Assembly (NCBI RefSeq): GCF_042680685.1 | Contig: NZ_JBHUEA010000016.1 | Span: forward strand, 25,106 to 89,105 | DNA: 64,000 nt | DNA from: Amnibacterium endophyticum | Lineage (GTDB): Bacteria; Actinomycetota; Actinomycetes; Actinomycetales; Microbacteriaceae | Reading direction: 5' to 3' | Part shown: positions 16,617-24,842 of the stretch, piece by piece | How the letters are laid out: the number at the start of each line of letters is the position of its first letter | How positions within the stretch are numbered: the first letter of the stretch is position 1 | Notes under the pieces: model-generated | What the model saw: the letters and a program-made list of their open reading frames with translations, nothing else | Told to the model about the DNA's origin: nothing | Database searches by the model: none | Translations under genes and position numbers: made by a program

Positions 16617-17666
16617 GTGCCCACGACCGTCCCCGCCCTGCTCACCGATGCGCCCGGCGCCGCGTTCCACCGCGGCACCGTCGAGCGCCGCGACCTCGGC
16701 CCGCGCGACGTCGCGATCGACATCGCCTTCGCCGGCATCTGCCACTCCGACATCCACCAGGTGCGCGAGGAGTGGGGCGGCGCGATCTTCCCGATGGTTC
16801 CGGGCCACGAGATCGCCGGCACGGTGACCGCGGTCGGCGCCGACGTGGAGGGCTACGCGGTCGGCGACCGCGTCGGCGTCGGCTGCTTCGTCGACTCCTG
16901 CCGCGAGTGCGAGTACTGCCTGGCGGGCGAGGAGCAGTTCTGCCTCAAGGGCAACGTCGGCACCTACAACGCCCGCGGCTACGACGGCGAGGTCACCTAC
17001 GGCGGCTACAGCACGTCTGTCGTGGTCGACGAGCGCTATGTCCTCCGCATCCCGGACGGCATCGAGCTGGACGTCGCCGCTCCCCTGCTCTGCGCCGGCA
17101 TCACCACCTACAGCCCGCTGAAGCACTGGGGCGTCGGTCCGGGCTCCAAGGTCGCCGTCGTCGGCCTCGGCGGGCTCGGGCACATGGCCGTCCAGCTCGC
17201 GAAGGCCATGGGGGCGGAGGTCACCGTCATCTCCCGCTCGCGCGGCAAGGAGGAGGACGGCCGCCGCCTCGGCGCCGACTCCTGGGTCGCGACGAACGAG
17301 GAGGGCGCGCTGAAGGCCTTGCGCAACACCTTCGACCTGATCGTGAACACCGTCTCGGCGGACGTCGACGTCGACGCGCTCGCCCGCACGCTCCGCGTCG
17401 GCGGCAGCCTGGTCTACGTCGGCGCGCCGAGCGAGCGGCAGTCCTTCGCCGTGTTCTCGCTTATCGGCGGGCGCCGCAGCGTCGCCGGCTCGAACATCGG
17501 CGGCATCGCCGAGACGCAGGAGATGCTCGACTTCTGCGGCGTGCACGGCATCGGTGCCGAGGTGGAGCGGATCGGGGCCGACGAGGTCACGGACGCCTAC
17601 GACCGCGTCGTCGACGGCGAGGTGCACTACCGCTTCGTCATCGACACGGCGACCATCCCCGCCTGA
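16617..17666 (+). CDS. Zinc-dependent alcohol dehydrogenase (MDR superfamily, CAD/AdhA-like)
   Basis: This 349-residue oxidoreductase has catalytic zinc ligands in AGICHSDIHQ and GHEIAG, structural zinc cysteines in DSCRECEYCLAGEEQFC, and the Rossmann GLGGLGHMAVQLAKAMGA. It fits the cinnamyl/broad-range primary alcohol dehydrogenase group, interconverting aldehydes and alcohols with NADPH or NADH. GTG 16617 is preferred because GGAGG at 16607-16611 is correctly spaced for it; the ATG at 16605 overlaps that site. TACAGT (16559-16564) is a likely -10 box with a leader of about 45 nt. Confidence 0.92.
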   Translation: MPTTVPALLTDAPGAAFHRGTVERRDLGPRDVAIDIAFAGICHSDIHQVREEWGGAIFPMVPGHEIAGTVTAVGADVEGYAVGDRVGVGCFVDSCRECEYCLAGEEQFCLKGNVGTYNARGYDGEVTYGGYSTSVVVDERYVLRIPDGIELDVAAPLLCAGITTYSPLKHWGVGPGSKVAVVGLGGLGHMAVQLAKAMGAEVTVISRSRGKEEDGRRLGADSWVATNEEGALKALRNTFDLIVNTVSADVDVDALARTLRVGGSLVYVGAPSERQSFAVFSLIGGRRSVAGSNIGGIAETQEMLDFCGVHGIGAEVERIGADEVTDAYDRVVDGEVHYRFVIDTATIPA

Positions 17667-17670
17667 CGAG

Positions 17671-17797
17671 CCCGTCAGCAGGAACAGCGAGCCCGTCAGC
17701 AGGAACGACGAGTCCGTCAGCAGGAACAGCGACCTCCAGCAGGATCAGGAGGGCCGCCTGTTCCTGCTGAAGCGCTCCGTTCCTGCTGACGGACTCG
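17671..17797. repeat. 21-bp tandem repeat array with inverted copies, between convergent genes
   Basis: Three 21-bp units start at 17671, 17692 and 17713 and share the core GTCAGCAGGAAC; a degenerate fourth unit follows to 17752. Inverted copies of the core (GTTCCTGCTGA) lie at 17759-17769 and 17777-17797, so the array can fold back on itself. It fills the space between the alcohol dehydrogenase and deaminase genes, which converge. It may act as a bidirectional terminator or a protein-binding array. Confidence 0.8.
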
Positions 17798-17817
17798 GCC
17801 CGCCGTGCGGGGGTCGT

Positions 17818-18789
17818 TCAGCCCCGGCGCGCGGCGTCGAGCGCGGCGTGCAGCCGGGCGCGCTCCGCGTCGTCGACGAAGGCGGCGTCGAAGGAGTTGC
17901 GGGCGAGCGCCACCAGCTGCTCCTCGGTCGCGCCCGCCCGTCGCAGCGCCGCATGGTTCTCGTCGACCCCGCCGCCGAAGTACGCCGGGTCGTCGCTCGA
18001 CACCGTGACGCGCACGCCCTGCTCGAGCATCGCGAACACGGGGTGCGCCGCCATGTCCGGCACCGCCCGCAGCGCGACGTTCGACAGCGGGCAGACCGTG
18101 AGCGCGACCTGCTCGTCGGCGATGCGGGCGACGAGGTCCGGGTCCTCCATCGCGCGCAGGCCGTGGTCGACGCGCTCCACGTGCAGCGCGTCGAGCGCCT
18201 CGCGGACGTAGTCGGGGCCTCCCTCCTCCCCCGCGTGCGCGACGAGCCGCAGGCCCTCGCTCGCCGCCCGGGCGTAGATGTCGGCGAAGAGCGCGGGCGG
18301 CCAGCCGACCTCCGCCGAGTCGAGCCCGACGCCGATGAAGCGGTCGCGGAACGGAGGGACCGCGTCGAGCGTCGCCTGCGCGGCGTCCGCGCCGAGGTCG
18401 CGGGTGAAGCACACGATGAGGTCGCAGGAGAGGCCGTCGGCGCGGGCCGCGGCGAACGCGGCGCCGAAGCCGTCCATGACGGCCTCGATCGGCACGCCGC
18501 GCTGCAGGTGCACCATCGGGTCGATAAACGACTCGGCGCGGACGACCCCGGCGGCGCGCGCCTGCGCGAGGTAGTGCTCCGCCAGCTCGAAGAAGTCCTG
18601 CTCGGTCCGCATGACGGCGAGGTCCGAGTCCCGCAGGTCGAGGAACTGCTGCAGGTCCGCGTAGACGTAGCGGCCGGGGTCGAGGTCGGGCACGGCGATC
18701 CCGTTGCGCCGGGCGAAGCGCGCGAGCAGCTCGGGGTCGAGGGCGCCCTCGACGTGCAGGTGCAGCTCGGCGGTCGGGATCACGTCCAT
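17818..18789 (-). CDS. Adenine deaminase/adenosine deaminase family protein
   Basis: This 323-residue metal-dependent deaminase has the zinc-binding AELHLHVEGAL at the N-terminus, AHAGEEGG with the catalytic Glu near residue 190, RVDHGLRA, CPLSNVALR, and SSDDPAYFGG with the paired Asp. The segments DLQQFLDLRDSDLAVMRTEQDFFELAEHYL and ESFIDPMVHLQRGV look more like adenine deaminases (Aah1-like) than true adenosine deaminases, so hypoxanthine production from adenine is the better guess. ATG 18789 is chosen because CAGGAT sits 6 nt upstream on the minus strand. Confidence 0.85.
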   Translation of the reverse strand: MDVIPTAELHLHVEGALDPELLARFARRNGIAVPDLDPGRYVYADLQQFLDLRDSDLAVMRTEQDFFELAEHYLAQARAAGVVRAESFIDPMVHLQRGVPIEAVMDGFGAAFAAARADGLSCDLIVCFTRDLGADAAQATLDAVPPFRDRFIGVGLDSAEVGWPPALFADIYARAASEGLRLVAHAGEEGGPDYVREALDALHVERVDHGLRAMEDPDLVARIADEQVALTVCPLSNVALRAVPDMAAHPVFAMLEQGVRVTVSSDDPAYFGGGVDENHAALRRAGATEEQLVALARNSFDAAFVDDAERARLHAALDAARRG

Positions 18790-18795
18790 GCACCG

Positions 18796-18801
18796 ATCCT
18801 G
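18796..18801 (-). promoter_or_regulatory. Leaderless-type -10 box (CAGGAT)
   Basis: CAGGAT on the minus strand ends 6 nt before ATG 18789. It lies back to back with the TACCGT box of the divergent gene. Confidence 0.5.
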
Positions 18802-18812
18802 CCCGCACGGCA

Positions 18813-18818
18813 TACCGT
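18813..18818 (+). promoter_or_regulatory. Leaderless-type -10 box (TACCGT)
   Basis: TACCGT, a full TANNNT match, ends 6 nt before GTG 18825. Confidence 0.55.
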
Positions 18819-18824
18819 CGTGCC

Positions 18825-19577
18825 GTGCGGCGGGACCGGGGAGCGGGGAGCGAGGACCGCGCGCCCGTGCCGCCTCCGGCCGAGGTCGACGACCTGCGCC
18901 GCCGCCTCTACCGGCCCGGGGCGGGCGAGGAGGACGTGCGGCGGTACGTCGCCGCCCGGCCCGATCCGACCGAGGATCCCGAGCCCGCCGACGAGGTCGC
19001 CGCGCCCCGCCGTCCCTGGTCCCGGCGCGGCACCGCGGCAGCGCTCGTCGCCGTCGGCGCAGGCCTGCTCGCCGTCGCGGCCGCGCTCGTGGCGCCTCCC
19101 GGCGGGGCCGCGCCCGCGCCGTCGGCGAGCGCCCCGCCGAGGCCGCTGCTGGTCGACGTCGGCGAGGGCCGCGCGATCGACGTCGCGCGGGGCAGCGAGT
19201 CCCCGCCCGCGGTCGTGTTCACCGAGCTGCAGGGCACCCCGGTGCTCGGCCGCCGCGTCGAGGGGCGCGGCACCGCCGTCGTCGCGCTCGGCGCCTCCGA
19301 GGACGCGACCGGCGGTCGCGCGGTCGTCGCGGTCGCGACGGACGTCGGGGCGCGGGTGACCTGGCGGGCGCTCCTCGACGTCGAGCGGCCGGACTGGACC
19401 TCGTCGGTGACCGTCCTCGCGCGCGGACGCGCCGCGAGCCCGGGCGACGACGTGCGCCCCACCGCCTTCACCTGGGAGGACCGCTCCCCGACCCGCATCG
19501 CCGTCGTCGCGCCGGTCGGCGTGCGGTGGGCGCTCGTGTACGCCGCGACCGTCGGCCCGGAGCCGACGCTGCGCTGA
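18825..19577 (+). CDS. Single-pass membrane protein, LRRRLYRP family (paralogue 2)
   Basis: This 250-residue protein repeats the plan of the protein at 14088-14780: a Pro-rich cytoplasmic head with AEVDDLRRRLYRPGAGEEDVRRY, an acidic linker, WSRRGTAAALVAVGAGLLAVAAALV as the single membrane span (about residues 65-90), and an extracytoplasmic beta-rich domain. Function is not recognised. GTG 18825 is supported by TACCGT 6 nt upstream. Confidence 0.68.
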   Translation: MRRDRGAGSEDRAPVPPPAEVDDLRRRLYRPGAGEEDVRRYVAARPDPTEDPEPADEVAAPRRPWSRRGTAAALVAVGAGLLAVAAALVAPPGGAAPAPSASAPPRPLLVDVGEGRAIDVARGSESPPAVVFTELQGTPVLGRRVEGRGTAVVALGASEDATGGRAVVAVATDVGARVTWRALLDVERPDWTSSVTVLARGRAASPGDDVRPTAFTWEDRSPTRIAVVAPVGVRWALVYAATVGPEPTLR

Positions 19578-19673
19578 GGGTTCCGCCGCCCCAGAGGACG
19601 GAGGCTGAGGGCTTTCCGCACGACGGCCGACGCATCCACCCGCCGTTCACCTGCGCGGATGAGGCTGGCGGGC

Positions 19674-19859
19674 GTGTCCACCGCAGAGCCGATGATGCCC
19701 CACCCCGACGAGCCCGACACCGCCCTCGACCCGCGCCGCGACGCGCCGGTGCCGGAGGAGCACGACGAGCCGGCGGAGGCGAACGAGACGCTGACCAGCG
19801 CCGGCGAGGCGCACGCGGGCGAGGACCCGCTGCCGGCCTTCGAGGAGGAGCAGGGCTGA
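19674..19859 (+). CDS. Small acidic hypothetical protein
   Basis: This 61-residue reading frame encodes a Glu/Asp/Pro-rich, probably disordered protein (HPDEPDTALDPRRDAPVPEE... ending DPLPAFEEEQG). GAGGCT at 19661-19666 ends 7 nt before GTG 19674, like other leaderless starts here; ATG 19659 is an alternative. Function unknown. The biased composition makes the coding call moderate. Confidence 0.45.
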   Translation: MSTAEPMMPHPDEPDTALDPRRDAPVPEEHDEPAEANETLTSAGEAHAGEDPLPAFEEEQG

Positions 19860-19930
19860 ACCGCGCGGGCGCCAGCCCCGCAGCGTCCGACGGTTCGGGG
19901 AGGATGGCCTCCCGACCTTCGAGGAGCGCC

Positions 19931-20275
19931 ATGACGGACGCCGGTGACCGGCAGGACGAGCCCGAGCAGCGTCCGACGACGCGCCGCAATCCGCTGCAGA
20001 CCGCGTCCGACGCGGTCGTCAGCCCCTCCCTCGCCCGCACCAACCCCGCCGCCTCGGTCGCCGTCGCCGTCGGACTGATCGGGCTGTTCTTCCCCTCGTT
20101 CGGCGTGCTGCCCGGGCTCGGGGTCGTCGTCGCGGTGATCGGGATCGTGCGGAGCCGGCGGCTGGCGCGCGAGGGCGCGGAGGCGACGGGGCTCGGCCGG
20201 GCGGGGGTCGGCCTCGCACTCGCCGCCGCCGGGCTGCTGCGGCTGGTCCCCGCCGTCGCGCAGCTGACCGGCTGA
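19931..20275 (+). CDS. Small membrane protein (DUF4190-like)
   Basis: This 114-residue protein has a polar N-terminal tail of about 40 residues, then two hydrophobic segments (SVAVAVGLIGLFFPSFGVLPGLGVVVAVIGI and GVGLALAAAGLLRLVP) joined by a basic loop RSRRLAREGAEATGLGRAG. The hairpin with a short basic loop resembles DUF4190-type proteins of actinobacteria. GAGGAG lies just upstream of ATG 19931. Function unknown. Confidence 0.65.
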   Translation: MTDAGDRQDEPEQRPTTRRNPLQTASDAVVSPSLARTNPAASVAVAVGLIGLFFPSFGVLPGLGVVVAVIGIVRSRRLAREGAEATGLGRAGVGLALAAAGLLRLVPAVAQLTG

Positions 20276-20292
20276 CCCGCGGCCGGTCGCAC

Positions 20293-20916
20293 TCAGGGCA
20301 GCAGACGCCGCTTCGCCTCGCCGAGCGCCGCCTGGAACCCGTCGGCCTCGCCGTCCAGCAGCAGCCGCGTCGCGAGCGCGTGCGTCCGCGCCGCGAACGC
20401 GCCGCTGCCGGCCGATCGCTCGAGCACGGCCCGCGCCGGCTCGCCGAGCGCGACGAGGGCGCGCGACAGGCTCTGCCGGCTGTCGCGGTCCCGCAGTCCG
20501 AGCTCGGTCGCCAGGTCGTCCGCGAGCGCGGCCTCCTCCCCCTCGGGCACGAGCGTGACGGCGGCGCGCCAGGCGGCGCGGGCGACCGCGTCCTCCTCGT
20601 CGTGCAGCAGCGCGCCCGTCAGCGCCGGCCAGGCGCGGGCGTCGCCGATCTTCGACAGGGTGTGCAGCGCCTGGCTGCGCGCCTGCGGGAACGGGGAGGC
20701 GAGCTCCTCCACCAGCCGCGGCACGACGTCGTCCGCGCGCTGGCGCAGCAGTGCCCAGGTCAGCATGTCGCGCACGAAGAAGTCGGGCTCGATCCCGCAG
20801 CGCTCCACGAGCACGTCGATCGCGGCCGGGTCGCGGGTGGCGCCCGCGTCCATCGCCGCCGACAGCCGAGCGGAGCTGGACGCCGCGCGCAGCCGCTCCC
20901 CCAGCGGCGGCGTCAC
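20293..20916 (-). CDS. HEAT-repeat domain protein
   Basis: This 207-residue alpha-helical protein has repeated helical pairs such as DVVPRLVEELASPFPQARSQALHTLSKIGDARAWPALTGALLHDEEDAVARAAWRAA in segments of about 31 residues, the pattern of HEAT/PBS-lyase-like repeats. Such proteins serve as binding scaffolds. GTG 20916 has GAGGGA upstream. It is convergent with the DUF4190-like gene and divergent from the aldo-keto reductase. Confidence 0.72.
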   Translation of the reverse strand: MTPPLGERLRAASSSARLSAAMDAGATRDPAAIDVLVERCGIEPDFFVRDMLTWALLRQRADDVVPRLVEELASPFPQARSQALHTLSKIGDARAWPALTGALLHDEEDAVARAAWRAAVTLVPEGEEAALADDLATELGLRDRDSRQSLSRALVALGEPARAVLERSAGSGAFAARTHALATRLLLDGEADGFQAALGEAKRRLLP

Positions 20917-20997
20917 GACCGGCTTCCCTCGCGCATCGCTCCACGCTACGTCGCGCGGCGCCGACCACCGGCCGAGGTCGCACACATCCCTTCGGCC

Positions 20998-21003
20998 TAC
21001 CGT
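20998..21003 (+). promoter_or_regulatory. Leaderless-type -10 box (TACCGT)
   Basis: TACCGT ends 7 nt before ATG 21011 of the aldo-keto reductase gene. Confidence 0.55.
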
Positions 21004-21010
21004 TCGACGC

Positions 21011-21985
21011 ATGCAGTACCGCGCACTCGGCCGCACCGGCCTGACCGTCTCGGACATCGGCTACGGCGCCTGGGGCATCGGCGGCGGCGCGTGGGTGGGC
21101 GCCGAGGACGACGAGTCGATCCGCGCGTTGGAGCGCTTCATCGAGCTCGGCGGCACGTTCATCGACACCGCCCGCGGGTACGGCCGCAGCGAGGAGCTCG
21201 TCGGCCGCGTGCTGCGTCGGCACGAGGGCGAGGGCCTGTTCGTCGCCACGAAGGTGCCGCCGAAGAACATGCAGTGGCCCGCGGCCGACGACACCGCGGT
21301 CGAGGACGCGTTCCCCGGCGTCCACATCCGCTTCAGCCTCGAGACGAGCCTCGCCGCGAGCGGGCTCGACGCGTTCGACGTGCTGCAGTTCCACGTCTGG
21401 AACGACCGCTGGCTCGGGCGGGGCGACTGGCTGGAGACCGTGCAGGCGCTGAAGCAGGAGGGCAAGATCCGGCACTTCGGCGTCTCGATCAACGACCACC
21501 AGCCCGGCAACGGCGTCGAGCTGGTGCGGAGCGGCCAGGTCGACACGGTGCAGGTGATCCACAACGTGTTCCACCAGGAGCCCGAGGAGGCGCTGCTGCC
21601 CGCGTGCGAGGAGCACGGGGTCGGCGTGATCGTCCGCGTCGCGCTGGACGAGGGCGGCCTGACCGGCCGCATCACGCCGGAGACCGAGTTCGCCGAGGGC
21701 GACTTCCGCGCCGGGTACTTCGGCGGCGACCGCAAGCAGCAGCTGCAGCAGCACGTGGACGCGCTCGTGCAGGACCTCGGCGTCGAGACCGACGAGCTGC
21801 CCGACCTCGCGCTGCGCTACGTGCTCGCGCAGCCGGCGGTGTCGACCGTGATCGCGGGCATGCGCTCCGTGCGCAACGTGGAGCGCAACGCCGCGACGAG
21901 CGACCGCGGCCCGCTCACGGCGGAGCAGTCGGCCGCCCTGAAGCGCGCCCGCTGGGAGCGCAACTGGTACACCCCGGCCGAGTAG
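21011..21985 (+). CDS. Aldo/keto reductase
   Basis: This 324-residue TIM-barrel oxidoreductase opens MQYRALGRTGLTVSDIGYGAWGIGG. It carries the AKR catalytic set: Asp/Tyr in FIDTARGYGRSEE, Lys in LFVATKV and His in LQFHVWND. The C-terminal part has ALRYVLAQPAVSTVIAGMRSVRNVERN, the cofactor-binding end. It reduces aldehydes or ketones with NADPH; the natural substrate is unknown. TACCGT 7 nt upstream fixes the start. Confidence 0.92.
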   Translation: MQYRALGRTGLTVSDIGYGAWGIGGGAWVGAEDDESIRALERFIELGGTFIDTARGYGRSEELVGRVLRRHEGEGLFVATKVPPKNMQWPAADDTAVEDAFPGVHIRFSLETSLAASGLDAFDVLQFHVWNDRWLGRGDWLETVQALKQEGKIRHFGVSINDHQPGNGVELVRSGQVDTVQVIHNVFHQEPEEALLPACEEHGVGVIVRVALDEGGLTGRITPETEFAEGDFRAGYFGGDRKQQLQQHVDALVQDLGVETDELPDLALRYVLAQPAVSTVIAGMRSVRNVERNAATSDRGPLTAEQSAALKRARWERNWYTPAE

Positions 21986-22005
21986 CCGCCCCGGCGCACT
22001 CCGTC

Positions 22006-22058
22006 GGTCGAGCCGCTCCCCGCTGATCGGGCCGCTCCCCGCTGATCGGGCCTGTCGA
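22006..22058. repeat. GGTCGAG...CCTGTCGAGA element with internal 19-bp direct repeat
   Basis: A GGTCGAG half at 22006-22012 and CCTGTCGAGA at 22051-22060 bracket two exact 19-bp copies at 22013-22031 and 22032-22050 (core CCCCGCTGATCGGG). The outer parts match the element at 38458-38476. It looks like an intergenic palindromic repeat that gained a tandem duplication. Confidence 0.6.
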
Positions 22059-22132
22059 GATCGCCCGCCGTGCGCGGCGACCGGCCATGATGGTCCGCGA
22101 CCAACGAGCACAGACCGGCACGAGGAGGCGCC

Positions 22133-22753
22133 GTGATCGAGGCGCTGACCGGCACCGGCCTCGCCGCAGCCGCGGGGCTGAACGCCTACATCCCGATGCT
22201 GGCGCTGGGCCTGCTCTCCCGCTTCACGGGCGCGGTGTCGCTGCCCGCGGGCTGGACGTGGCTCGAGAACCCGTGGGTGCTCGGCATCCTCGGCGTCCTG
22301 CTGGTGATCGAGTTCGTCGCCGACAAGGTGCCGGCGGTCGACCACGTGAACGACATCGTGCAGACCGTCGTGCGCCCGGCGGCGGGCGGCATCGTCTTCG
22401 GGTCGGGGACCGCGACGGAGACGCCCGCGATCAGCGACCCCGGCGGCTTCCTCGCCTCCGGCGGCTGGGTGCCGGTCGCGCTCGGCGTCGTGCTGGCGCT
22501 GACCGTGCACCTCGGCAAGGCGGGCACGCGGGCCGTCGCGAACACGGCGACGGTCGGCGTCGCGGCGCCGGTGCTCAGCACCGCGGAGGACGTGTCCTCG
22601 ATCGCGCTCGTCGCCGCGGCGATCCTGCTGCCGGCGCTGGTCGCGGTGCTCGTGGTCGCGCTGGCCGTGGGCCTCGTCCTGCTCGCGCGGACCGCGGTCC
22701 GGCGTCGGTCGAAGCGGCGGGAGCGCGACCCGCTGCGCTCCGCGGCCGACTGA
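22133..22753 (+). CDS. DUF4126 family membrane protein
   Basis: This 206-residue protein has several hydrophobic helices and the DUF4126 pattern: AAAGLNAYIPMLALGLLSRF at the N-terminus, ENPWVLGILGVLLVIEFVADKVPAVDHVNDIVQT, and a Gly/Ala-rich HLGKAGTRAVANTATVGVAAPVLSTAEDV segment. Function of the family is unknown. GAGGAGG in front of GTG 22133 is a strong ribosome-binding site. The C-terminal tail is basic (RRRSKRRERD). Confidence 0.85.
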   Translation: MIEALTGTGLAAAAGLNAYIPMLALGLLSRFTGAVSLPAGWTWLENPWVLGILGVLLVIEFVADKVPAVDHVNDIVQTVVRPAAGGIVFGSGTATETPAISDPGGFLASGGWVPVALGVVLALTVHLGKAGTRAVANTATVGVAAPVLSTAEDVSSIALVAAAILLPALVAVLVVALAVGLVLLARTAVRRRSKRRERDPLRSAAD

Positions 22754-22988
22754 CCGGCGCTCCGCCGAAGCGCACGGGCGGCATCCGACACCCCGGGCGC
22801 CCGAGCACGCCCGTGCGGTCGGAACCCGCCCGGATCGTCGGGCATCGGAGTGCCGGAGCTCCAGGCGCGGGAATCCGGGCGCGATCGGCGCATCCGGGCG
22901 CATTCGAACGTCCGATCCCGCCCGGATCCGCCGATCCCGCCCGCCTCCGCCGGAGCTGCTGCTCGCGAGGGCGGAGCCGGAACGACAG
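22754..22988. other. Non-coding GC-rich stretch with short repeats
   Basis: This 235-nt gap between the DUF4126 gene and the terminator of the cold-shock gene has recurring CCCGCCCGGATC-like and ATCCGGGCGC-like words. No gene or clear promoter is seen. Confidence 0.5.
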
Positions 22989-23017
22989 CGGGGCCGGGCG
23001 CTTCGCGCCCGGCCCCG
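22989..23017 (-). terminator. Rho-independent-type hairpin after the cold-shock gene
   Basis: A 13-bp perfect stem (22989-23001 with 23005-23017) closes a 3-nt loop, 13 nt beyond the stop of the cold-shock gene. There is no clear T-run, as is usual in high-GC genomes. Confidence 0.75.
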
Positions 23018-23030
23018 CCTCAGATCGAAC

Positions 23031-23234
23031 TCAGAGGGCGCGGATGTTCGCGGCCTGCGGGCCGCGGTTGCCCTGCTCGACGTCGAACTCGACGCGCTGG
23101 TTCTCCTCGAGCGAGCGGTAGCCGTTGCCCGAGATCGCCGAGAAGTGGGCGAACACGTCGTTGCCGCCCTCGTCGGGAGCGATGAAGCCGAAGCCCTTCT
23201 CGCTGTTGAACCACTTCACGATGCCGGTAGCCAT
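23031..23234 (-). CDS. cspA: Cold-shock protein (CspA family)
   Basis: This 67-residue single-domain protein has both RNA-binding motifs, KWFNSEKGFGFI (RNP1) and DVFAHFSAI (RNP2), and ends ANIRAL. It acts as an RNA chaperone. ATG 23234 starts the canonical MATGIVKWFN. The region upstream to the divergent kinase is about 240 nt, which leaves room for the long 5' leader common in csp genes. A strong hairpin follows the stop. Confidence 0.96.
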   Translation of the reverse strand: MATGIVKWFNSEKGFGFIAPDEGGNDVFAHFSAISGNGYRSLEENQRVEFDVEQGNRGPQAANIRAL

Positions 23235-23436
23235 AGGGATCTCATTCCTGTCGAACTCGCACGGCGCGGGATTCCGCACCGCCACATCACGCTGAACACA
23301 CGCGTTCGAGACCGACCGGATCATCCGGGAGTACTAGAGCCACCTGCAACACAACAACCAATGCCCCTCCAGCGTAGAGGGCGGACGGGTCGGAGCGCAC
23401 CCCCGCCAGCCTTCTCGTTCCTTCCGTGTCCGCTCG

Positions 23437-23442
23437 TAGGCT
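23437..23442 (+). promoter_or_regulatory. -10 box (TAGGCT) for kinase 1
   Basis: TAGGCT matches TANNNT and would start a transcript near 23449, giving a leader of about 26 nt with GGAGG before GTG 23475. Confidence 0.4.
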
Positions 23443-23474
23443 CTCGCAGGGATGGACGGGCTGCGGAGGACGAG

Positions 23475-24812
23475 GTGAGCGCGCCCGGGAGCCTGATCGG
23501 CGGCCGCTACCGCCTCCAGCGCCTCATCGCCGCCGGCGGGATGGGTCTCGTCTGGCAGGCCGACGACGAGGTGCTGCGGCGCACGGTCGCGGTGAAGCAG
23601 CTGCGGATCCCGGTCGGCGCGGCCCCGGAGGCCGCCGAGCTGGCGGAGCAGCGCGCGCTGCGGGAGGCGCGGATCACCGCGCGGCTGCACCACCCGAACG
23701 CGGTGCCCGTGTTCGACGTCGTGGAGCACGACGGCGCGCCCCACATCGTCATGCAGTACGTGCCGTCGGAGCCGCTGTCGGCGGTGCTCCGCCGCGAGGG
23801 GGCGCTGCCGGTCGCCGAGGTGGCGCGGATCGGCGCGGAGGTCGCCGCCGCGCTCCAGGCCGCGCACGGGCTCGGCATCGTGCACCGGGACGTGAAGCCG
23901 GCGAACATCCTGATCGCCCAGCCGGGCGGCGTGGCGATGCTGACCGACTTCGGCATCTCGCACGCGGCGGACGACGGCGCGATCACGGCGACGGGGCTGC
24001 TGTCCGGCACCCCCGCGTACCTGGCGCCGGAGGTGGCGCTCGGCGAGGACTCGACGACCGCCTCCGACGTCTACTCGCTCGGCTCGACGCTGTACGCGGC
24101 CGTGGAGGGCCGCCCGCCGTTCGGGCAGGACGCGAACGCGGTCGCCCTGCTGCACCGGGTCGCCGCCGGGGCGTTCCCGGCGCCGGAGCGCAGCGGGCCG
24201 CTCGGGCCGCTGCTCATGCGGCTGATGGACCCGGACCCCGCGGAGCGCCCGTCGATGGCGGAGGCCGCTCGTGTGCTCGGAGAGGTGACCGCCGCGATCG
24301 CCCGGCGCGACGTCGCGCCCGCTGCGGCAGCGGGCGACGAGACGATCGCGGACGGCTGGACCCCGACCCTCCTCGTGCCCGTCGCGACGCGGGATGAGGA
24401 GGAGGACGAGGCGGCTGCCACCGTCCTCGTCGCAGCACCCGCCGAGGCGCCCGTCCCCGAGCGACGTCGGAGGCGGCTGCTGCCGTGGCTCGTCGGTGCC
24501 GCGGCGGTGCTGGTGATCGCGCTGGTCGGCTTCGGCCTGCTCCGGGGCGCACCGCCGGCACCGGCCGCTCCCCCGCCCACGACGCCCGTGAGCGCCGCGC
24601 CCTCGACGCCGAGCGCGACCCCGTCCGCGACGCCCTCCCTTACCCCGACCCCGACCCCGACGACTCCGTCGACCCCGTCGACTGCGCCTTCGACCTCCGG
24701 GCAGCAGGCGCCCGGGCCGGCGAACGGCGGCAAGCCTGGGAAGGGGAAGGGCAAGGACAAGCCGGGCAAGGGGAACGGGAAGGGCAAGGGCAAGGGCAAC
24801 GGGAAGGGCTAG
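23475..24812 (+). CDS. Membrane Ser/Thr protein kinase 1 (PknB-like, Gly/Lys tail)
   Basis: This 445-residue protein has a full Hanks-type kinase domain (about residues 10-270): glycine loop AAGGMGLVW, Lys41 in VAVKQL, IVHRDVKPANI, TDFGIS, and GTPAYLAPEV. A linker rich in Ala and acids follows, then one membrane span near residues 335-356 and an external tail that is Pro/Thr-rich and finally almost pure Gly/Lys (GKGKGKDKPGKGNGKG). There are no PASTA repeats. The basic tail could bind anionic wall polymers. GGAGG stands 5 nt before GTG 23475. A close paralogue lies at 25299-27044. Confidence 0.92.
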   Translation: MSAPGSLIGGRYRLQRLIAAGGMGLVWQADDEVLRRTVAVKQLRIPVGAAPEAAELAEQRALREARITARLHHPNAVPVFDVVEHDGAPHIVMQYVPSEPLSAVLRREGALPVAEVARIGAEVAAALQAAHGLGIVHRDVKPANILIAQPGGVAMLTDFGISHAADDGAITATGLLSGTPAYLAPEVALGEDSTTASDVYSLGSTLYAAVEGRPPFGQDANAVALLHRVAAGAFPAPERSGPLGPLLMRLMDPDPAERPSMAEAARVLGEVTAAIARRDVAPAAAAGDETIADGWTPTLLVPVATRDEEEDEAAATVLVAAPAEAPVPERRRRRLLPWLVGAAAVLVIALVGFGLLRGAPPAPAAPPPTTPVSAAPSTPSATPSATPSLTPTPTPTTPSTPSTAPSTSGQQAPGPANGGKPGKGKGKDKPGKGNGKGKGKGNGKG

Positions 24813-24829
24813 GAGCGAGCCGCACGGGC

Positions 24830-24835
24830 GAGACT
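24830..24835 (+). promoter_or_regulatory. Leaderless-type -10 box (GAGACT)
   Basis: GAGACT ends 7 nt before ATG 24843 of the GtrA gene. Confidence 0.4.
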
Positions 24836-24842
24836 GTCCGCG

